A model generated the notes under the pieces. It made no database searches and had not been told where the DNA came from. It saw only the letters and a list, made by a program, of their open reading frames with translations. The position numbers and the translations under genes were made by a program. From Oncomelania hupensis (Eukaryota > Mollusca > Gastropoda > Littorinimorpha > Pomatiopsidae): DNA of 64,000 nt. Positions 1 through 57,009 of this stretch are shown one piece after another; the first letter of the stretch is position 1, and each line of letters begins with the position of its first letter. The stretch covers positions 31,336,446 through 31,400,445 of the forward strand of contig CM072513.1 in the NCBI GenBank assembly GCA_036898135.1, read 5' to 3'.

Positions 1-520
1 AAATATTTCGCTTCCCCGGCATGGATCAAACCCACCCCCACTCCTTCAGCGCTGGTACATTTGGCTTTGGAGACTATAGTGTGTTCTACATCTGCATTAA
101 TAGGCCACCTCATTGTTTTGTAATGATAAGTGTGCTCACTACAAAGATCTATCACTGCTAAGGCCTGATGATCACACCTTTCGGGCAAAAAACAGCTGCC
201 CATATCAGGATGGCTAATATCGAACAACCAATAAATACTGTCAAACTCTCATTGCACAGTAGCAGGAGAGTGGCACATTAAACGTTGGGATTTGGATGCT
301 TGTGCGGTGTTGCTACAGAACAAGAAACCAGAGTAATCATTCAGTTATCTTCTTTGTACAGCTGCCAATATGTGACAACAGATTACTGGATCCATTGACA
401 GAGCAAATTCAACAGTTACCCTCTTCTAAATTAGTGATAGAATTTTTTGCCTTTAAAGGATCACACCATATATAATAATTTTAAATTTTAAAAAGATCAT
501 TTTGGATGTTACTGACTTAC
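1..520. other. Intron of the EGF-repeat gene, no exon recognised
   Basis: A possible acceptor (TTCTGTAG near 318 on the minus strand) opens a frame that stops after about 20 codons, so it is not annotated. No repeat was recognised. Confidence 0.4.
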
Positions 521-45596
<45,076 letters not shown>

Positions 45597-46727
45597 CTTG
45601 GCCGGTTCCTGTCTTGTCTCTCACTATTTATCTAGAAAACAGGGTGTTGGAGAGTGGGTGGTGGGATACGTTTGTTGAATAAAAGACCATATTATAGATC
45701 TACCAGTTGCACTTTAACAGATCAATGAAAACAAGGGGACAAAAATAAGATTGTTGATCAAAAACATATGAAACAAACTCGTCGCGCAATGCTTAATCTT
45801 CGTTATTGTCTTCCTTTTCAGCGACCGCATGTCATTTTTGTGTGTGTGCAATATTCCTGTACACGGTTATGCCGTTCTTGTTGACTTCTGCATGTTTGTT
45901 GTATTCCCACCCCTTTTTGGGTTCACGGCCCCCCCCCTGGGCTTGGAGCCTTATTTAATATTGTTTGATGATGATGATGTATGAAATTAAAGGACAAAGT
46001 TACAAAGTTACACAGTTTCAAAGGTACAATAATGTACCTAGAGAAGAACGGTTTGCACAATGTGTGACTTATATGTAATTGGTGACGAGTTTCATTATTT
46101 ATTTACGTGTAACAATTCCTTGCTGATAGAAAACATTTATGGAAAATACTTTTTTTTAGAAAATACTTTTGGACTCATTCAAATGTTTTTAAATTTAACC
46201 TGCTGATGAATACTGAATCATAGAGCAGATTGCTAAATTTAACCCGCTTTGTTATTTCACTATTTATATACTGTACATTCCCTTTTGTCTTCTTCTGTGA
46301 ACCATTCAATGTTGTACACTTTTCTTTCCATATTGAACCAATGTAAACCTTAAAACGGGTGTTTGACATTTCAGAGTTTTGTCTTGTGATGCCTATGGAG
46401 CAGTCTTTTTTGTGCCGTTCATTGTTTGTTTAATGTCTGTAATTCCCCCTCCCCCCTTTCCCCCTACTTTTGGCTAAAATGCCCCCTGGGCTATGAGCCT
46501 TGTTTCATGCTTGGTTTTATTTGTAGTTTTATTCATAAAAGGACAAAGTTCCTAAGTTCCAAAGTCACCACGTTGGTAATGCTGTCGCTTCACTAAAGGA
46601 GGAGGATCTGGCAGCCTCCGCACATCAGCAGCAGTTCTTGTTGTTGTCGAGTCAAATCAACAAATCTTTAGTACCCGCAAGGGAGAATAAATTCATACAG
46701 CACCTCGCATCTCGGCAAAAAAAGAAC
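45597..46727. other. Upstream region of the EGF-repeat gene
   Basis: Should hold the promoter and 5' untranslated region of the minus-strand gene. No TATA or initiator could be assigned with confidence. Two pyrimidine-rich CCCCCTGGGCTTGGAGCC-like segments (45930 and 46480) are similar to each other, suggesting a repeat. Confidence 0.4.
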
Positions 46728-47640
46728 TAGAAGGGCAAAGCCCATACGACGCACATGCTCCTTTTGGAACTTAACAATATTTAACATGAAAATGAATGCC
46801 CAGAAAAAATATGAAACGGTGGCATAAAAATGCAAAGGACTACCGACTTTGATCTTTATATGCTCCTGACCTTGAGATGACCTTGACCTGCTCCAAACAC
46901 GCTCATGTACGATCACATAAACTACAGCAAATGTTGTGATGTGCCCACAAAAATTGACCCTGGGATGACCTTGACCTTCAGTAACCTTGACCTACGGATT
47001 ACCTTGACCTTCCCTTGACCTCTAATGTTCATGTATGATCAAATGACCCAATGCTGTTGCATAATATTAAGAGCCATTCCACTGTACGTATGTTTTTTTG
47101 CATATATGAAAGATCAACCTATCATCTCTAATTACAACAAGTTTGGACTTTATATCTCTCTTAATTTAGCGTCAAGGTCACTTCAAAGTACCTATACTAA
47201 CCGACTTTGGATAGCTCCAGTGACCTTGACCTTGGAGTAAGGTTGACCAAATTTGTATAGTATGTGTGTCTCATTAATATCTATTATGCATCAAAGAATC
47301 ATAAGTTTAATATTAATAACCTAGAAAAAAAGTGAAACTTTGTGAAAATGTTTCATTTTTTATTACTAACATTTGATGACCTTGTGACATTGACCTTGAA
47401 GTGAAGTAATTCATTCACTGAACTTTTTATGAGGTTTCATGGGTAAACACCATCTTACCAAGTTTTGTTGTGATAGTTGAAATAGGGTCCGAATACTTAG
47501 CCAATTTAAAGTTTTTGTACAGACAAACGGCGGACAGACAGACGGACGGACTTTTTTTTTCGATGTCATTTTTGGACTATTTCGGACTTATCTCGCTCTG
47601 ATTAGCAAAAATCAGACAATACATTTTTGTGTGGGTAAGT
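46728..47640. repeat. GACCTTGAC-family interspersed repeat, most complete copy
   Basis: About 0.9 kb: AAAGCCCATACGACGCACATG, AATATTTAACATGAAAATGA, many TGACCTTGACC blocks, CACCATCTTACCAAGTTTTG and a GACAGACGGACGGAC end. It matches 20763-21295 plus 22506-22870 over its whole length and 10432-10595 in part. Confidence 0.8.
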
Positions 47641-47971
47641 ACATAGACTCACGTTGCTATACATGTAAGTAAAAAATTTTAAAAAAAAATTTAAAAAAAA
47701 TGTTGGCAAGCCATTTAAATGTATTTCCAGACATTCACACACATAGCCGAAAGATAAGCAATTTTTTAAAAAAGTGTTTATTTTCATGGCGGTGTTTGAC
47801 TCGGTTTATCCTAACGAAGTAAACAGAAAACAGGGAATGTTAGACCACGATCCATCTGCAAACAAAAAAAAATTATTAAAATCGAATCAGCCAATTTTTA
47901 GACACAGCGCAAAACATGTTTAGAAAATGGCGAAGCGCAATGACCTTGATCTTTGAGAAAGTACCGGAGAG

Positions 47972-48248
47972 CCGGTGTGACATCGTCAAAGTTCCTAGTC
48001 TCTAATTGGGCTGGGAGCGACTGGGAGCATTCTGAGTGGTCGACGCATTACAAAATTCGACGCATGCCCACAGTGCTATCGTAGTCTTAGTAAGGTTTAG
48101 GGTTAGGGTTAGAGTTAGGGTTAGGAGTTATGGTTAGGATTACGACGCCTAAGAACATCGTGAAAAAGCTTGCCCAACTTGACCTGGCGCATGCGCAAAG
48201 GCGCCTGGCTAAAGTAAGACACCCGGAACTTCGACGACGTGACACCGG
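47972..48248. mobile_element. MITE-like element with TTAGGG run, 277 bp
   Basis: Imperfect terminal inverted repeats CCGGTGTGACATCGTCAAAG and (reversed) CCGGTGTCACGTCGTCGAAG. The interior has TTAGGGTTAGGGTTAGAG (48097-48130) and no coding frame. It appears inserted between a GACCTTGAC-type segment and the repeat at 48297. The target duplication is unclear. Confidence 0.55.
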
Positions 48249-48296
48249 ACCGGCTGACTGACCGACAACCGGGCTGTTACTGGAGGATGGCCCGTG

Positions 48297-48530
48297 ATCT
48301 TAAGTACCTGCATACCAAAACTCCACAAAATCCCTTCAGGCGTTTTTGAGATTATTAAGCAAAACGTGTTTACCAACTAAATGAATCCAGTGGCCTTGAC
48401 CTTTGCGATTGAGAAAATATGATTGCACGGGATGCAGGCCAATAACCTGAGTAACGTTCCTATGAGGTTTTTCCAAATCTGTTCAGTGATTCTTGAGATA
48501 TGGGTTTTAAGACGGACTGACAAGCGGACA
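48297..48530 (-). repeat. Interspersed repeat copy related to 27620-27850
   Basis: The reverse complement matches 27620-27850 over about 200 bases, ending in a GACGGACTGACAAGCGGAC-type motif on the plus strand. Confidence 0.7.
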
Positions 48531-48728
48531 GTCCGTTCTAATTCCTACATCTCCCCCTTTTTACCCACCTCAATCCTCCCGACTATTTCAAAGCTTTTCC
48601 AGATGAGTCTCAAAATACAATAAATATAATATTAATAGAGTAATAAATTACACTACACGGAGGAGATATAGAACGGCTTATGCAAATACACAGAGGTTAC
48701 AGAAGGGCAGACGATGAAGACATAAATG

Positions 48729-48759
48729 GTTGTTGTTGTTGTTCTTCTTCTTCTAATAC

Positions 48760-48800
<41 letters not shown>

Positions 48801-49262
48801 CTTCTTCTTCTTCTTCTTCTTCTTCTTCTTCTTCTTCTTCTTCTTGCTGCTGCTGCTATTGTTGCTCTACCTCTTTCTTTCTTCTTTCTTCTCTGTTGAT
48901 TCTTCTTCTTCTTCTTCTTCTTCTTCTTCTTGCTGCTGCTGCTATTGTTGCTCTACCTCTTTCTTCTTTTTTCTCTGTTGATTTTCTGTGTTGTTTTTTC
49001 CCCCGTTGTTGTTGGTGGTGGTTTCTTCTTCTTCTTCTTCTTCTTCTTCTTCTTCTTCTTCTTCTTCTTCTTCTTCTTCTTCTTCTTCTTTTGAGCATTT
49101 CGAAACGCCTAATCTTGACAGCTCTATGCGTGTATAATAAATGTACAATAACAGGAACAAAGTCAAAACATTTAGTGTATTTATAAATTTTCTTCTTCTT
49201 CTTCTTCTTCTTCTTCTTCTTCTTCTTCTTCTTCTTCTTCTTCTTCTTCTTCTTCTTTTGTT
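48729..49262. repeat. Compound (TTG)n/(TTC)n microsatellite cluster
   Basis: Five runs: TTG 48729-48798, TTC 48799-48845, 48901-48932, 49023-49091 and 49190-49258. Between the second and third runs the sequence TTGCTGCTGCTGCTATTGTTG is itself duplicated (48844 and 48931). All ORFs here are artefacts. Confidence 0.95.
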
Positions 49263-49991
49263 TCCTCCTCCTCCTCTTCCGCATCCACTTCTTATTATAG
49301 AAATCCAGTTGTTGAGAATTAAGTTCACAATCGATGAATAGCTCGGTTAGCGAAGATGTTACAGCGTCGGTCCTCCTTGCTTCTAAATTTTTTTTGGTCC
49401 AAAATGAGACGGAAGGTTTGTGTAATACACAGGTCTATAGTAGGTTGTCTCGCCAAAGGAAGCGGGACCGAAGGTAAATATGTAGCCTCTTGGATACAAT
49501 CGTTATTAAATGCTATCCTCCGCGGAATAAGGGAATGATAAGAAAAGATCTATCTCCAATTCTCTGCTTGCTCACTTCTTGTCCAAAGAGTAATTACCTA
49601 ATTTAATTTGAATGTTAAACCTTTCTAATGCATCACACATTTCACAAAACTAAACTTTCGCTCAAGAAACTATCCTGTGAGAAAAAAAAAAGAAAAAGTA
49701 ATTGTGCATTGCATATACAGCCATATTTAAATTTATTTATTTATCACTGATTTCATAGAACTTAACATTCCGTCTAGAATATTTTCAGAGAACGTGCATT
49801 TTAGCCATTTATCAATTAATTTTCTTATTTAAGTACTTAATTCCTTATTACTTTCTTCAACAGTTAAGTATAGAATGATCGCATGAACGAAAAGAAGAAG
49901 ACAAAAGTCACAGAATTATCATCGCATGTTTCCGAATCAAAGAGAACTCGCTGAAGATAATCTCAAGAATAAAATTTTTAAAAAATAATAA

Positions 49992-50046
<55 letters not shown>

Positions 50047-50449
50047 ACACACCAACAAAGATTCACATTCTTGAAGTATATCTACAAGCCAAGAAGCTCA
50101 CCTATTACTCTACGAAGATCCAATGCTGAACAGATCAAAACGACTAAGATAAAAGAACCAACTATTAGATGCAATAAGCTGTTTTCCAATCACACGGTAA
50201 CTCCTCCCGCGAGCGCGTAGGTGATCTTTCTTCTTAGCAAGGGGAAAGAACTTATTGCTGCGCGATGGTCTTACCTCACCGGTCCCCAAACCCCCAATCC
50301 CAATCTTTGTATCGACACTGTTTGACGCAGGGCTACAGTATCTTCATGCAGGGTTTCTGCATTTTATTATCACTACTAACGTCTATCTGCCATTGGACAG
50401 TTGCCGAAAAATAGGATTGACCGTGACTTTTCCATGTCACTGATTACGG
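49263..50449. other. Intergenic, nothing recognised except an (AAAT)n run
   Basis: AAAT repeats at 49985-50045. Otherwise AT-rich DNA without ORFs or matches to the other repeats in this window. Confidence 0.5.
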
Positions 50450-50455
50450 CTTTAC

Positions 50456-51238
50456 TATGACGGCCTACTAAGGCCAAAACCGAGAGTTACCATTATCACG
50501 AGATAATTAAAATTAACACGTGTTCTGTGTAATTTACAGAGATTCCGGTAATCAACAGTGTTAATTAATAATTATCAGCATTTGCCACGCCTTCCTAGCG
50601 CCAAAACCTGATAATTACAAATATCATGAGATATTTGCAAATAACATAGGAAAATTAAAATTTTAAGGGATAATTACAATTGTCATTGAAAAATTACAAA
50701 TATCTTCGCTTGATCATGTTTAACTTTCAGTTTTGGCTCTAGATATCCGTTTGGAACTGGGCCAAAACCGAAAATTTTAATTTTCACTTAATAATTACAA
50801 TTTTTACGTGTTAATTGTGCATATGTCGTTGATATTTGTAATTATCACATGTAATTATCAGGTTTTAGCGCTAGTGGGCCGTCATATTGTGAATTATACA
50901 GAGCACGTCTTAATTACTATTTTCACTAATACCTGTAAATGCACGGATTGGCGTTAGTAAGTCGCCTTAGTCAGACTTAAGCATGATATCACGTAAAAAT
51001 TGTAATTATGAAGTAAAAATTGTAATTATTATGTAAATAATTACAATTTTCGGTTTTGACGCATTTCCAGGCGGATTGCTAGAGCCAAACTGAAAATTAA
51101 ACATGATCACGCGAAGATATTTATAATTTGTCAATGATAATTGTAATTATCCCTTGATACTTGTAATTATTCCATGATATTTGTAATGATCTCGTGATAT
51201 TTGTAATTATCAGGTTTTGGCGCCAGTAGGCCGTCATA
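50456..51238. mobile_element. Foldback DNA element, 783 bp
   Basis: Inverted ends TATGACGGCCTACTAAGGCC and (reversed) TATGACGGCCTACTGGCGCC. The perfect flanking repeat CTTTAC (50450-50455, 51239-51244) is the target duplication. Most of the element is palindromic: 50700-50790 pairs with 51035-51125 (TGATCATGTTTAACTTTCAG and its complement). Terminus-like sequences recur inside at about 50595 and 50890. It is rich in TAATTACAA and non-coding. Confidence 0.8.
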
Positions 51239-51293
51239 CTTTACGTCTTCAACGTTCTTGTTCCTTCAATGCAAAACAACCACTGAGACTCAC

Positions 51294-51296
<3 letters not shown>

Positions 51297-51328
<32 letters not shown>
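51297..51328. repeat. (CA)n microsatellite
   Basis: Short CA run just left of the LINE fragment at 51375. Confidence 0.9.
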
Positions 51329-51335
<7 letters not shown>

Positions 51336-51374
51336 AACCCACACAACCCACACACAGACATACAAACACACCCA

Positions 51375-51887
51375 CTGAAGCCCATTTGGAAAGACAGGAC
51401 CGTCAGTCTATATTCCAAGGTAAGACTGCTGCGCTCCCTTGTCATCTCCATCTTCCTATACGCTTGCGAAGCATGGACACTCACAGCAGATCTACAACTA
51501 AGAATACAAAGCTTGGAGATGAGGTGCTACAGAAGACTTCTGGGAATTTCCTATTCCCAGCACATCACCAACGACGAAGTCCGACAGACTATCACACAAG
51601 CCATTGAAAAACACGATGACCTGCTCACAGTGGTGAAGAAACGGAAACTCCGATGGTATGGCCATATCACCAGATCATTAGGCCTTGCAAAGACCATCCT
51701 TCAAGGCACAGTGCAAGGAGGTAGAAGAAGAGGGAGACCGAAAAAGAGGTGGGAGGACAACATTCGAGAATGGCACTGAGCGAAGCCATGCGGGTTGCTG
51801 AGGACAGAGAAAGATGGAGTACGCTTGTTAAACCATCATCTGTGGTGCCCAAACGACCTACGAGTTACGGATAGGATAGGAATAGTT
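51375..51887 (+). mobile_element. 3'-truncated RTE-like LINE copy
   Basis: About 510 bases matching the end of 32929-36263, starting at KPIWKDR-type sequence and ending in GGATAGG. A long frame survives to 51779, where a small deletion removes the TGLTLSEA start. The GACAGGACCGTCAG variant shows it is a separate insertion from the 21.4-kb copy. Confidence 0.85.
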
Positions 51888-52150
51888 CTTATACATCTTT
51901 TGTCCAGCTCAAGAGCTTCTCAAGGCATTGTAGGTACAGGATCTAATTCAAGCAGTCCGAAACGCCCACTAGTAGGTGTTTGGGCGCATCGTCTGTGCAC
52001 AATCCTGGGCGACCAGGTTTTTCGGGAGAAGGGACTTAGTGCTTGTTTGGTGTATTTTATAGTCGGCACTCACCTGTCTGGGACATGAGCGTCAGCATCT
52101 TTAAAGTCTGTGGGATGCAATGCGTGCGTGTACAAGCTAGATCCAGGTTT
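51888..52150 (-). mobile_element. SINE family 1, minus strand, 5'-truncated
   Basis: Reverse complement carries GACTTTAAAGATGCTGACGC, CTCATGTCCCAGACAGGTGA and GAGAAGCTCTTGAGCTGGAC. It abuts the LINE 3' end directly. Confidence 0.8.
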
Positions 52151-52179
52151 ATATATAGTCTCATATTTTTTAGTGGCAC

Positions 52180-52250
52180 ATACACATACACACAACACAC
52201 ACACACGCACACACACACCTACACACACACACACACACACACACACATTA
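52180..52250. repeat. (CA)n microsatellite
   Basis: Impure CA run next to the SINE. Confidence 0.93.
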
Positions 52251-52669
52251 TTGCCAGATACGTCTGGAAATACAAAACTACGGTACCATTGTTTGAGTCT
52301 ACAGAGTAAGTCTGCATCTTTAATTAATAGTTGACTGCAAACCAAGCATTCGTTACCTGCAACATCGGTTTTTATTTGTGCCAATGGAATTCTTTGAAAC
52401 GAACAAGCGATTTACCATTTTTCAGTTATGCTGATTTCATTCAGCGTTAACTTAAGACAAATAGGAATCAGATTCGAATTCAAGACTGTGCTAGTCATTT
52501 CTCGGTCAGGATATGTTTTGGGGAAGAAGGGTGAATGGGGGTACAAGGGGATGAATTAAAGGACGGGAGATGGTACATGTAGTTGCTTCCGTCAGTAGAT
52601 AACAGTGTTTTAAATAAATGATAACCTCGTATCATTGGGTCATATTTGCTTTGTCGTCTTCAGCCATGG

Positions 52670-53209
52670 CCTATCCTATCCTATCCTATCCCGTAACTTG
52701 GAGGTCGTAGGGGCATCACAAATGATCTTTTAACCCGCGTACTCCATCTTTCTTTGTCATCAGCAACCCTCATGGCTTCGCTCAGGGTCAAACCAGTCCA
52801 TTCTAGAATGTTGTCATCCCACCTCTTTTTCGGTCTCCCTCTTCTTCTACCTCCTTGCACTGTGCCTTGAGGAGGGTCTTTGCAAGGCGTGATGATCTGG
52901 TGACGTGGCCATACCATCGGAGTTTATTTATCATGCAGTGTGTCTTGGGCAAGAAAGACCTGGCAGGGCCCAATCCTCTCCAGGCTGTTGGACACAGCCG
53001 ATATCCACGAATACAGTGTGGTTCGCCTTGGCCCGGAGCACGTTGTCGTTGATCCTGTATTAACATGAGGTTCCTCCGTCCTGGCCGGTGCCTTCTGTGT
53101 AGAAGACTTTCGCCCAGTGATGCCGTGCTGACATCACCCCTGTTAGTGGCCTCTTACGACACGCCGGGAAACGTTGGGTCTATTCTATTCAGTGCCCGAA
53201 CCCACAGGG
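52670..53209 (-). mobile_element. Internally deleted RTE-like LINE derivative, 540 bp, with perfect 11-bp target duplication
   Basis: The 5' half (about 285 bases, minus strand from 53209) matches the leader of the intact LINE at 32930-33205. The 3' half matches 36011-36263 and ends in (GGATA)n. Everything between, including endonuclease and reverse transcriptase, is missing. TTCAGCCATGG stands on both sides (52659-52669 and 53210-53220), showing that the deleted form itself was inserted by retrotransposition. Confidence 0.9.
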
Positions 53210-53341
53210 TTCAGCCATGGCGCAGCTACTAAAGTATCTACCTGGAACTCCCGAAGGACAATGAAAATCACGGAAATGTCAAATTAAACAGCGGGAAAGT
53301 CTTCGCGGAGTGAAGAGAGAGGGAGAGAAAGAGGGGGGGGG

Positions 53342-53434
<93 letters not shown>
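53342..53434. repeat. (GA)n microsatellite
   Basis: About 46 units. A shorter, interrupted version occurs at 54517-54590 in the degraded duplicate. Confidence 0.97.
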
Positions 53435-53437
<3 letters not shown>

Positions 53438-53869
53438 GGGGTGGTCGGAAGGAGTGCCAACAATACTCCGTGATAAATAGAATACTGCAATATATAAAAT
53501 GAAAAATATAGACATGCAAACACACATACATTTCAAGCTGGAAAACAAATATTACAAAATGCATAGAAGTATAATACACATTGTGACACACGCACACACA
53601 CACACACACCTACACACACACCCACACACACACACAAATTTCAGGAGAACGGGGCCAAGGAACGCAAATCACATTGCCTACCTGCGTAACAAAACCTGTC
53701 ACATGTCATAAAAAATACATGGTTTTGGTTTGGTAACGTGGACACGAACACGAAGAACTTGGGAACTGCTAGAAAGAAAATTAGATTTCTCTCTCTTAAT
53801 AATTTTTAATTCTCTTAATTCATTCTCGCCTTTTCTCTCTCCATATGTTTTTTTATCAGATGGTCTTTT

Positions 53870-54515
53870 TTTAGATAAGTGTTATTTAAAATTTAATAAT
53901 CTTCATTGGGTCCCATTTCTCGTTCTTTCATCTATCCTTCCTCCTCCTACCTCCTTCTATTCTCCTTTCTCTTCTCTCTCTATCTCCCGCTGTTTCTTCT
54001 TTGTCCTCAGTCAACCCTCATGGCTCTAGGGTACCACGCAGGGTCAACGATTCCCATCTTGTTTTCTTCCTCCTTTTTGTCTTTCGTTTCTCTCCTCCTC
54101 TCCTGTGCCTTGCAATTTTCCCTGATTCTTTGCAAGGCCTGGCCATCTTTTTGACGTCCCTTTTCTTTTTCATCCTGTGTGTGTCTTGGGCAAGAACCCC
54201 CTCTCCCCTCTCTCCTGTTCGGCACAGCCTCTTCACGAATTTTTCGCCTTGGCCCCCACACGTTGTTGATCTGTGTTACATAAGGTTCCTCCTCCTGGCC
54301 GGTGACTTTGTGTTTCGCCCAGTGATCTCATGCTTCACCTCCTGTTGGCCTCTTAACACGCCCAAACGTTGGGTCTATTCTATTCCTGTTGTCTTTCCGC
54401 CATGGCCACTCACTCTCTCCACCTGGCTCCTAAAATATCCACCTGGAACTCCCGAAAAATGAAAATCACAGAAATGTCAAATTAAAAGCAAGTCTTTGCG
54501 GAGTGAGTGAGGGAT

Positions 54516-54579
<64 letters not shown>

Positions 54580-54880
54580 AAGAGAGAGAGGAGGAGGAGG
54601 GGGTTTAGATGGAGTGCCAATAGATACCAATATAAATAAAAAAACTGCAAAAATCAAATTTAAAGCTGGAAAACACATATTATTTGCTTAGAAGTATAAT
54701 ACACACAACACACGCACACACACACACACACACACAAACATTTCAGAGAACGGGGGCCAAGGAACGCAAACAACGTTCTGCGTAACAAACCTGTCAATGT
54801 AAAAAAAAACATGGGTTTGGTTTGGTAACGTGGACACGAAGACTTGGGAACTGCTAGAAGAAAGTAGATCTCTCTCTTTC
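53870..54880. repeat. Deletion-ridden tandem duplicate of 52590-53800
   Basis: The block repeats 52590-53800 in the same order: CATTGGGTC, the LINE derivative, AACGTTGGGTCTATTCTATT, CCACCTGGAACTCCCGAA, the (GA)n run, AGTATAATACACA, (CA)n, and TGGTTTGGTAACGTGGACAC. It is about 200 bases shorter because of scores of small scattered deletions with few substitutions. Unique flanking sequence is duplicated along with the transposon. Confidence 0.8.
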
Positions 54881-55269
54881 TCTTATCTCTCTCTCTCTGT
54901 TTCTCTCTCTCTCTCTCTCTCTTTCTCACTCTTCCCTTTCTCTCTTTGACTATCCCTCTCCCTCCTCTGTCTTCTAAACCCTCTCTCTTCTCTTAAGCTA
55001 ATCCTACAGTTGCTCTCTAATGACTTATATTTTGACGTCTAATAGGGAGGAGCTCAAGGGTAGGGTGGGGACGAGTGTTTAATGGGTAGAAGTAAAAAAG
55101 TCAAAAAGAAAAACCAATGTATAGATTTGTTTTATTTGTTCATCTGAAACTGTTTATTTTTCTTCATTTTTTGACATTATTTTAACATTTTCCAATTTTG
55201 AAGCTATCCCTTCCTTTCTTTAACAGCTAACCCGTCTCTTTCCTACAATGCCCAGTCACCATGTGGAGT

Positions 55270-55580
55270 TTCACACCCCAAACAACAACACACACACACA
55301 CACACACAGACACACTTGTTTTTCACAGTGTTATTATGACTTTCCTGAAGCGCCACATACGTTGTGCTGACAATGGGGTCATATTACGACTCATTTTTTA
55401 AGAACTTTTAAGTGTTCTAAACTAACCCTAACCCTAGCCCATAACCCTTACCAAATTCATATGACAGTATTTTTGGAACATTATCATGTTCATATAGTAA
55501 ATTATTCGCACAGATCTGCTTTATATAAACGTATATGTACTATATTTGCTTATTTTAACATATATAAGCCCACACATGTT
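55270..55580 (+). repeat. Repeat with CCCTAA motifs, copy 1
   Basis: Order: (CA)n, CAGTGTTATTATGACTTTCC, CATACGTTGTGCTGACAATG, CTAACCCTAACCCTAGCCC, AAATTCATATGACAGTATTT, AACGTATATGTACTATATT. The pieces recur inverted and in rotated order at 56800-57125. Confidence 0.7.
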
Positions 55581-56799
55581 ATATATTAACTTCCTTCAGA
55601 CAGTCATGCAGTCTCTCCAGATAAAATCGAACAGACTTAACGATATCCATGACTGTAGTTAGCTTACTCGTCAAACTGACCAGGACGTCGTCTCCGTTAA
55701 CTAGCCATGCGCCCCTTATCGCGATTGAATCTAGCCTACACTCTGCCTCTGACACTCCAATTCAAGGATAATTGTACATGTCTCATAAATAGGGCAGGTG
55801 AGGGAAATACTCAAATAAACACGAATAATCCGTATATGCGAGATTAACTAAAACGAGAGTTAAACGATTGGTCAGAACCCCTGCATATCCTTGGTGGCAC
55901 AACCTTAACTCGTCAGTCGAATACTAACTACGAAGCTGCGAGGGTCAAACCAAGGAACAAACTGCAGTGTCCGCTTATCTCCACCTCATCGAGAGAGTGC
56001 TAGAGACTAAAAGACGGTTTCACGAATCCCAGAGTCTAGAAGTCAGCTCTGGGACGGTTTGTGGAGACAAACGCATGACGCTTGCTCCCGTGGTACAGAA
56101 GGAGATCAACCTAGATTCTACCTCTCCACGTCCGAACCTCGTAGCTACAAGACTCACCCGACTCACCAGATCAACCTGAGAGGCAGGACCCCTCAGACGG
56201 ACTCCATCACGCGCCGAAGTGCCGTAGATAAGTCGCCCACAAATGCAACTGAGATCTAACACTCGCGAAACATAATCGACCACTAGAACATTTATTAGAC
56301 TACGAATATTCGAATCGTAGATTCGCTTAGCAAAAGATGAAGAAGACCTGCTGACAAACTTTCCCAGCACATTGAACACTTAGAATTATTAATTAATTGA
56401 TAGTATAATGAAGTAAAGGTAAAAGTTGTGTTGAATATATAAAAAGTGAAATCACATACATACGACTGGTGTCATTCTATTTGTATTGTTGTGCATCTCT
56501 TAGTTTTCTTCCCTTGAGACATAGTAACCTAGTCTTTTGATTAGTAATAAGCATTTCTCAAATTGAGCCAAATGATACTAAAAAGCCCGAGAACAAATAT
56601 AAATTTTATGTGACCAAGCACCGTGATCAGTCTCTCACATCGCCCCTCTATCTGTAAGTCGTACCCCCTAATAAAATAAACGTATCGTCCCCAGAATATA
56701 ATCACAGTGGGCACACCCACACAGTGTTATCTGGACAAACCAGTGAACATCTACATACCTCGTATTGACAAACCCACTTGTTTTGACGTCAGAACAATG
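55581..56799. other. Intergenic, nothing recognised
   Basis: About 1.2 kb without a convincing ORF, repeat match or RNA gene. Confidence 0.5.
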
Positions 56800-56957
56800 A
56801 TCTATTAGGGTTAGGGCTGGGTTAGGATTAGGGTTAGGGGTTAAGGTTAGTGTTCGAACACTTCAAAGTACTTAAAAAGGGGGACGAAATATGACCCATT
56901 GTCAGCACAACGTATGTTGGGTTTCGGGAAAGTCATGATAATACTGTGTAACCTCGG

Positions 56958-57009
<52 letters not shown>

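Noticed and set aside
100..420. Possible exon 32 after an acceptor near 318 on the minus strand
   Set aside because: The phase-compatible frame stops after about 20 codons and does not resemble exon 20.
48090..48135. Telomere end
   Set aside because: Short, degenerate TTAGGG run inside a repeat element with sequence on both sides.
48680..49328. Poly-Leu, poly-Cys, poly-Lys and poly-Glu ORFs in the TTG/TTC cluster, and poly-Ile/Tyr ORFs at the AAT tracts
   Set aside because: Simple-sequence artefacts on both strands.
54001..54462. 153-codon plus-strand ORF
   Set aside because: Falls in the deletion-ridden duplicate of a LINE derivative; no domain.
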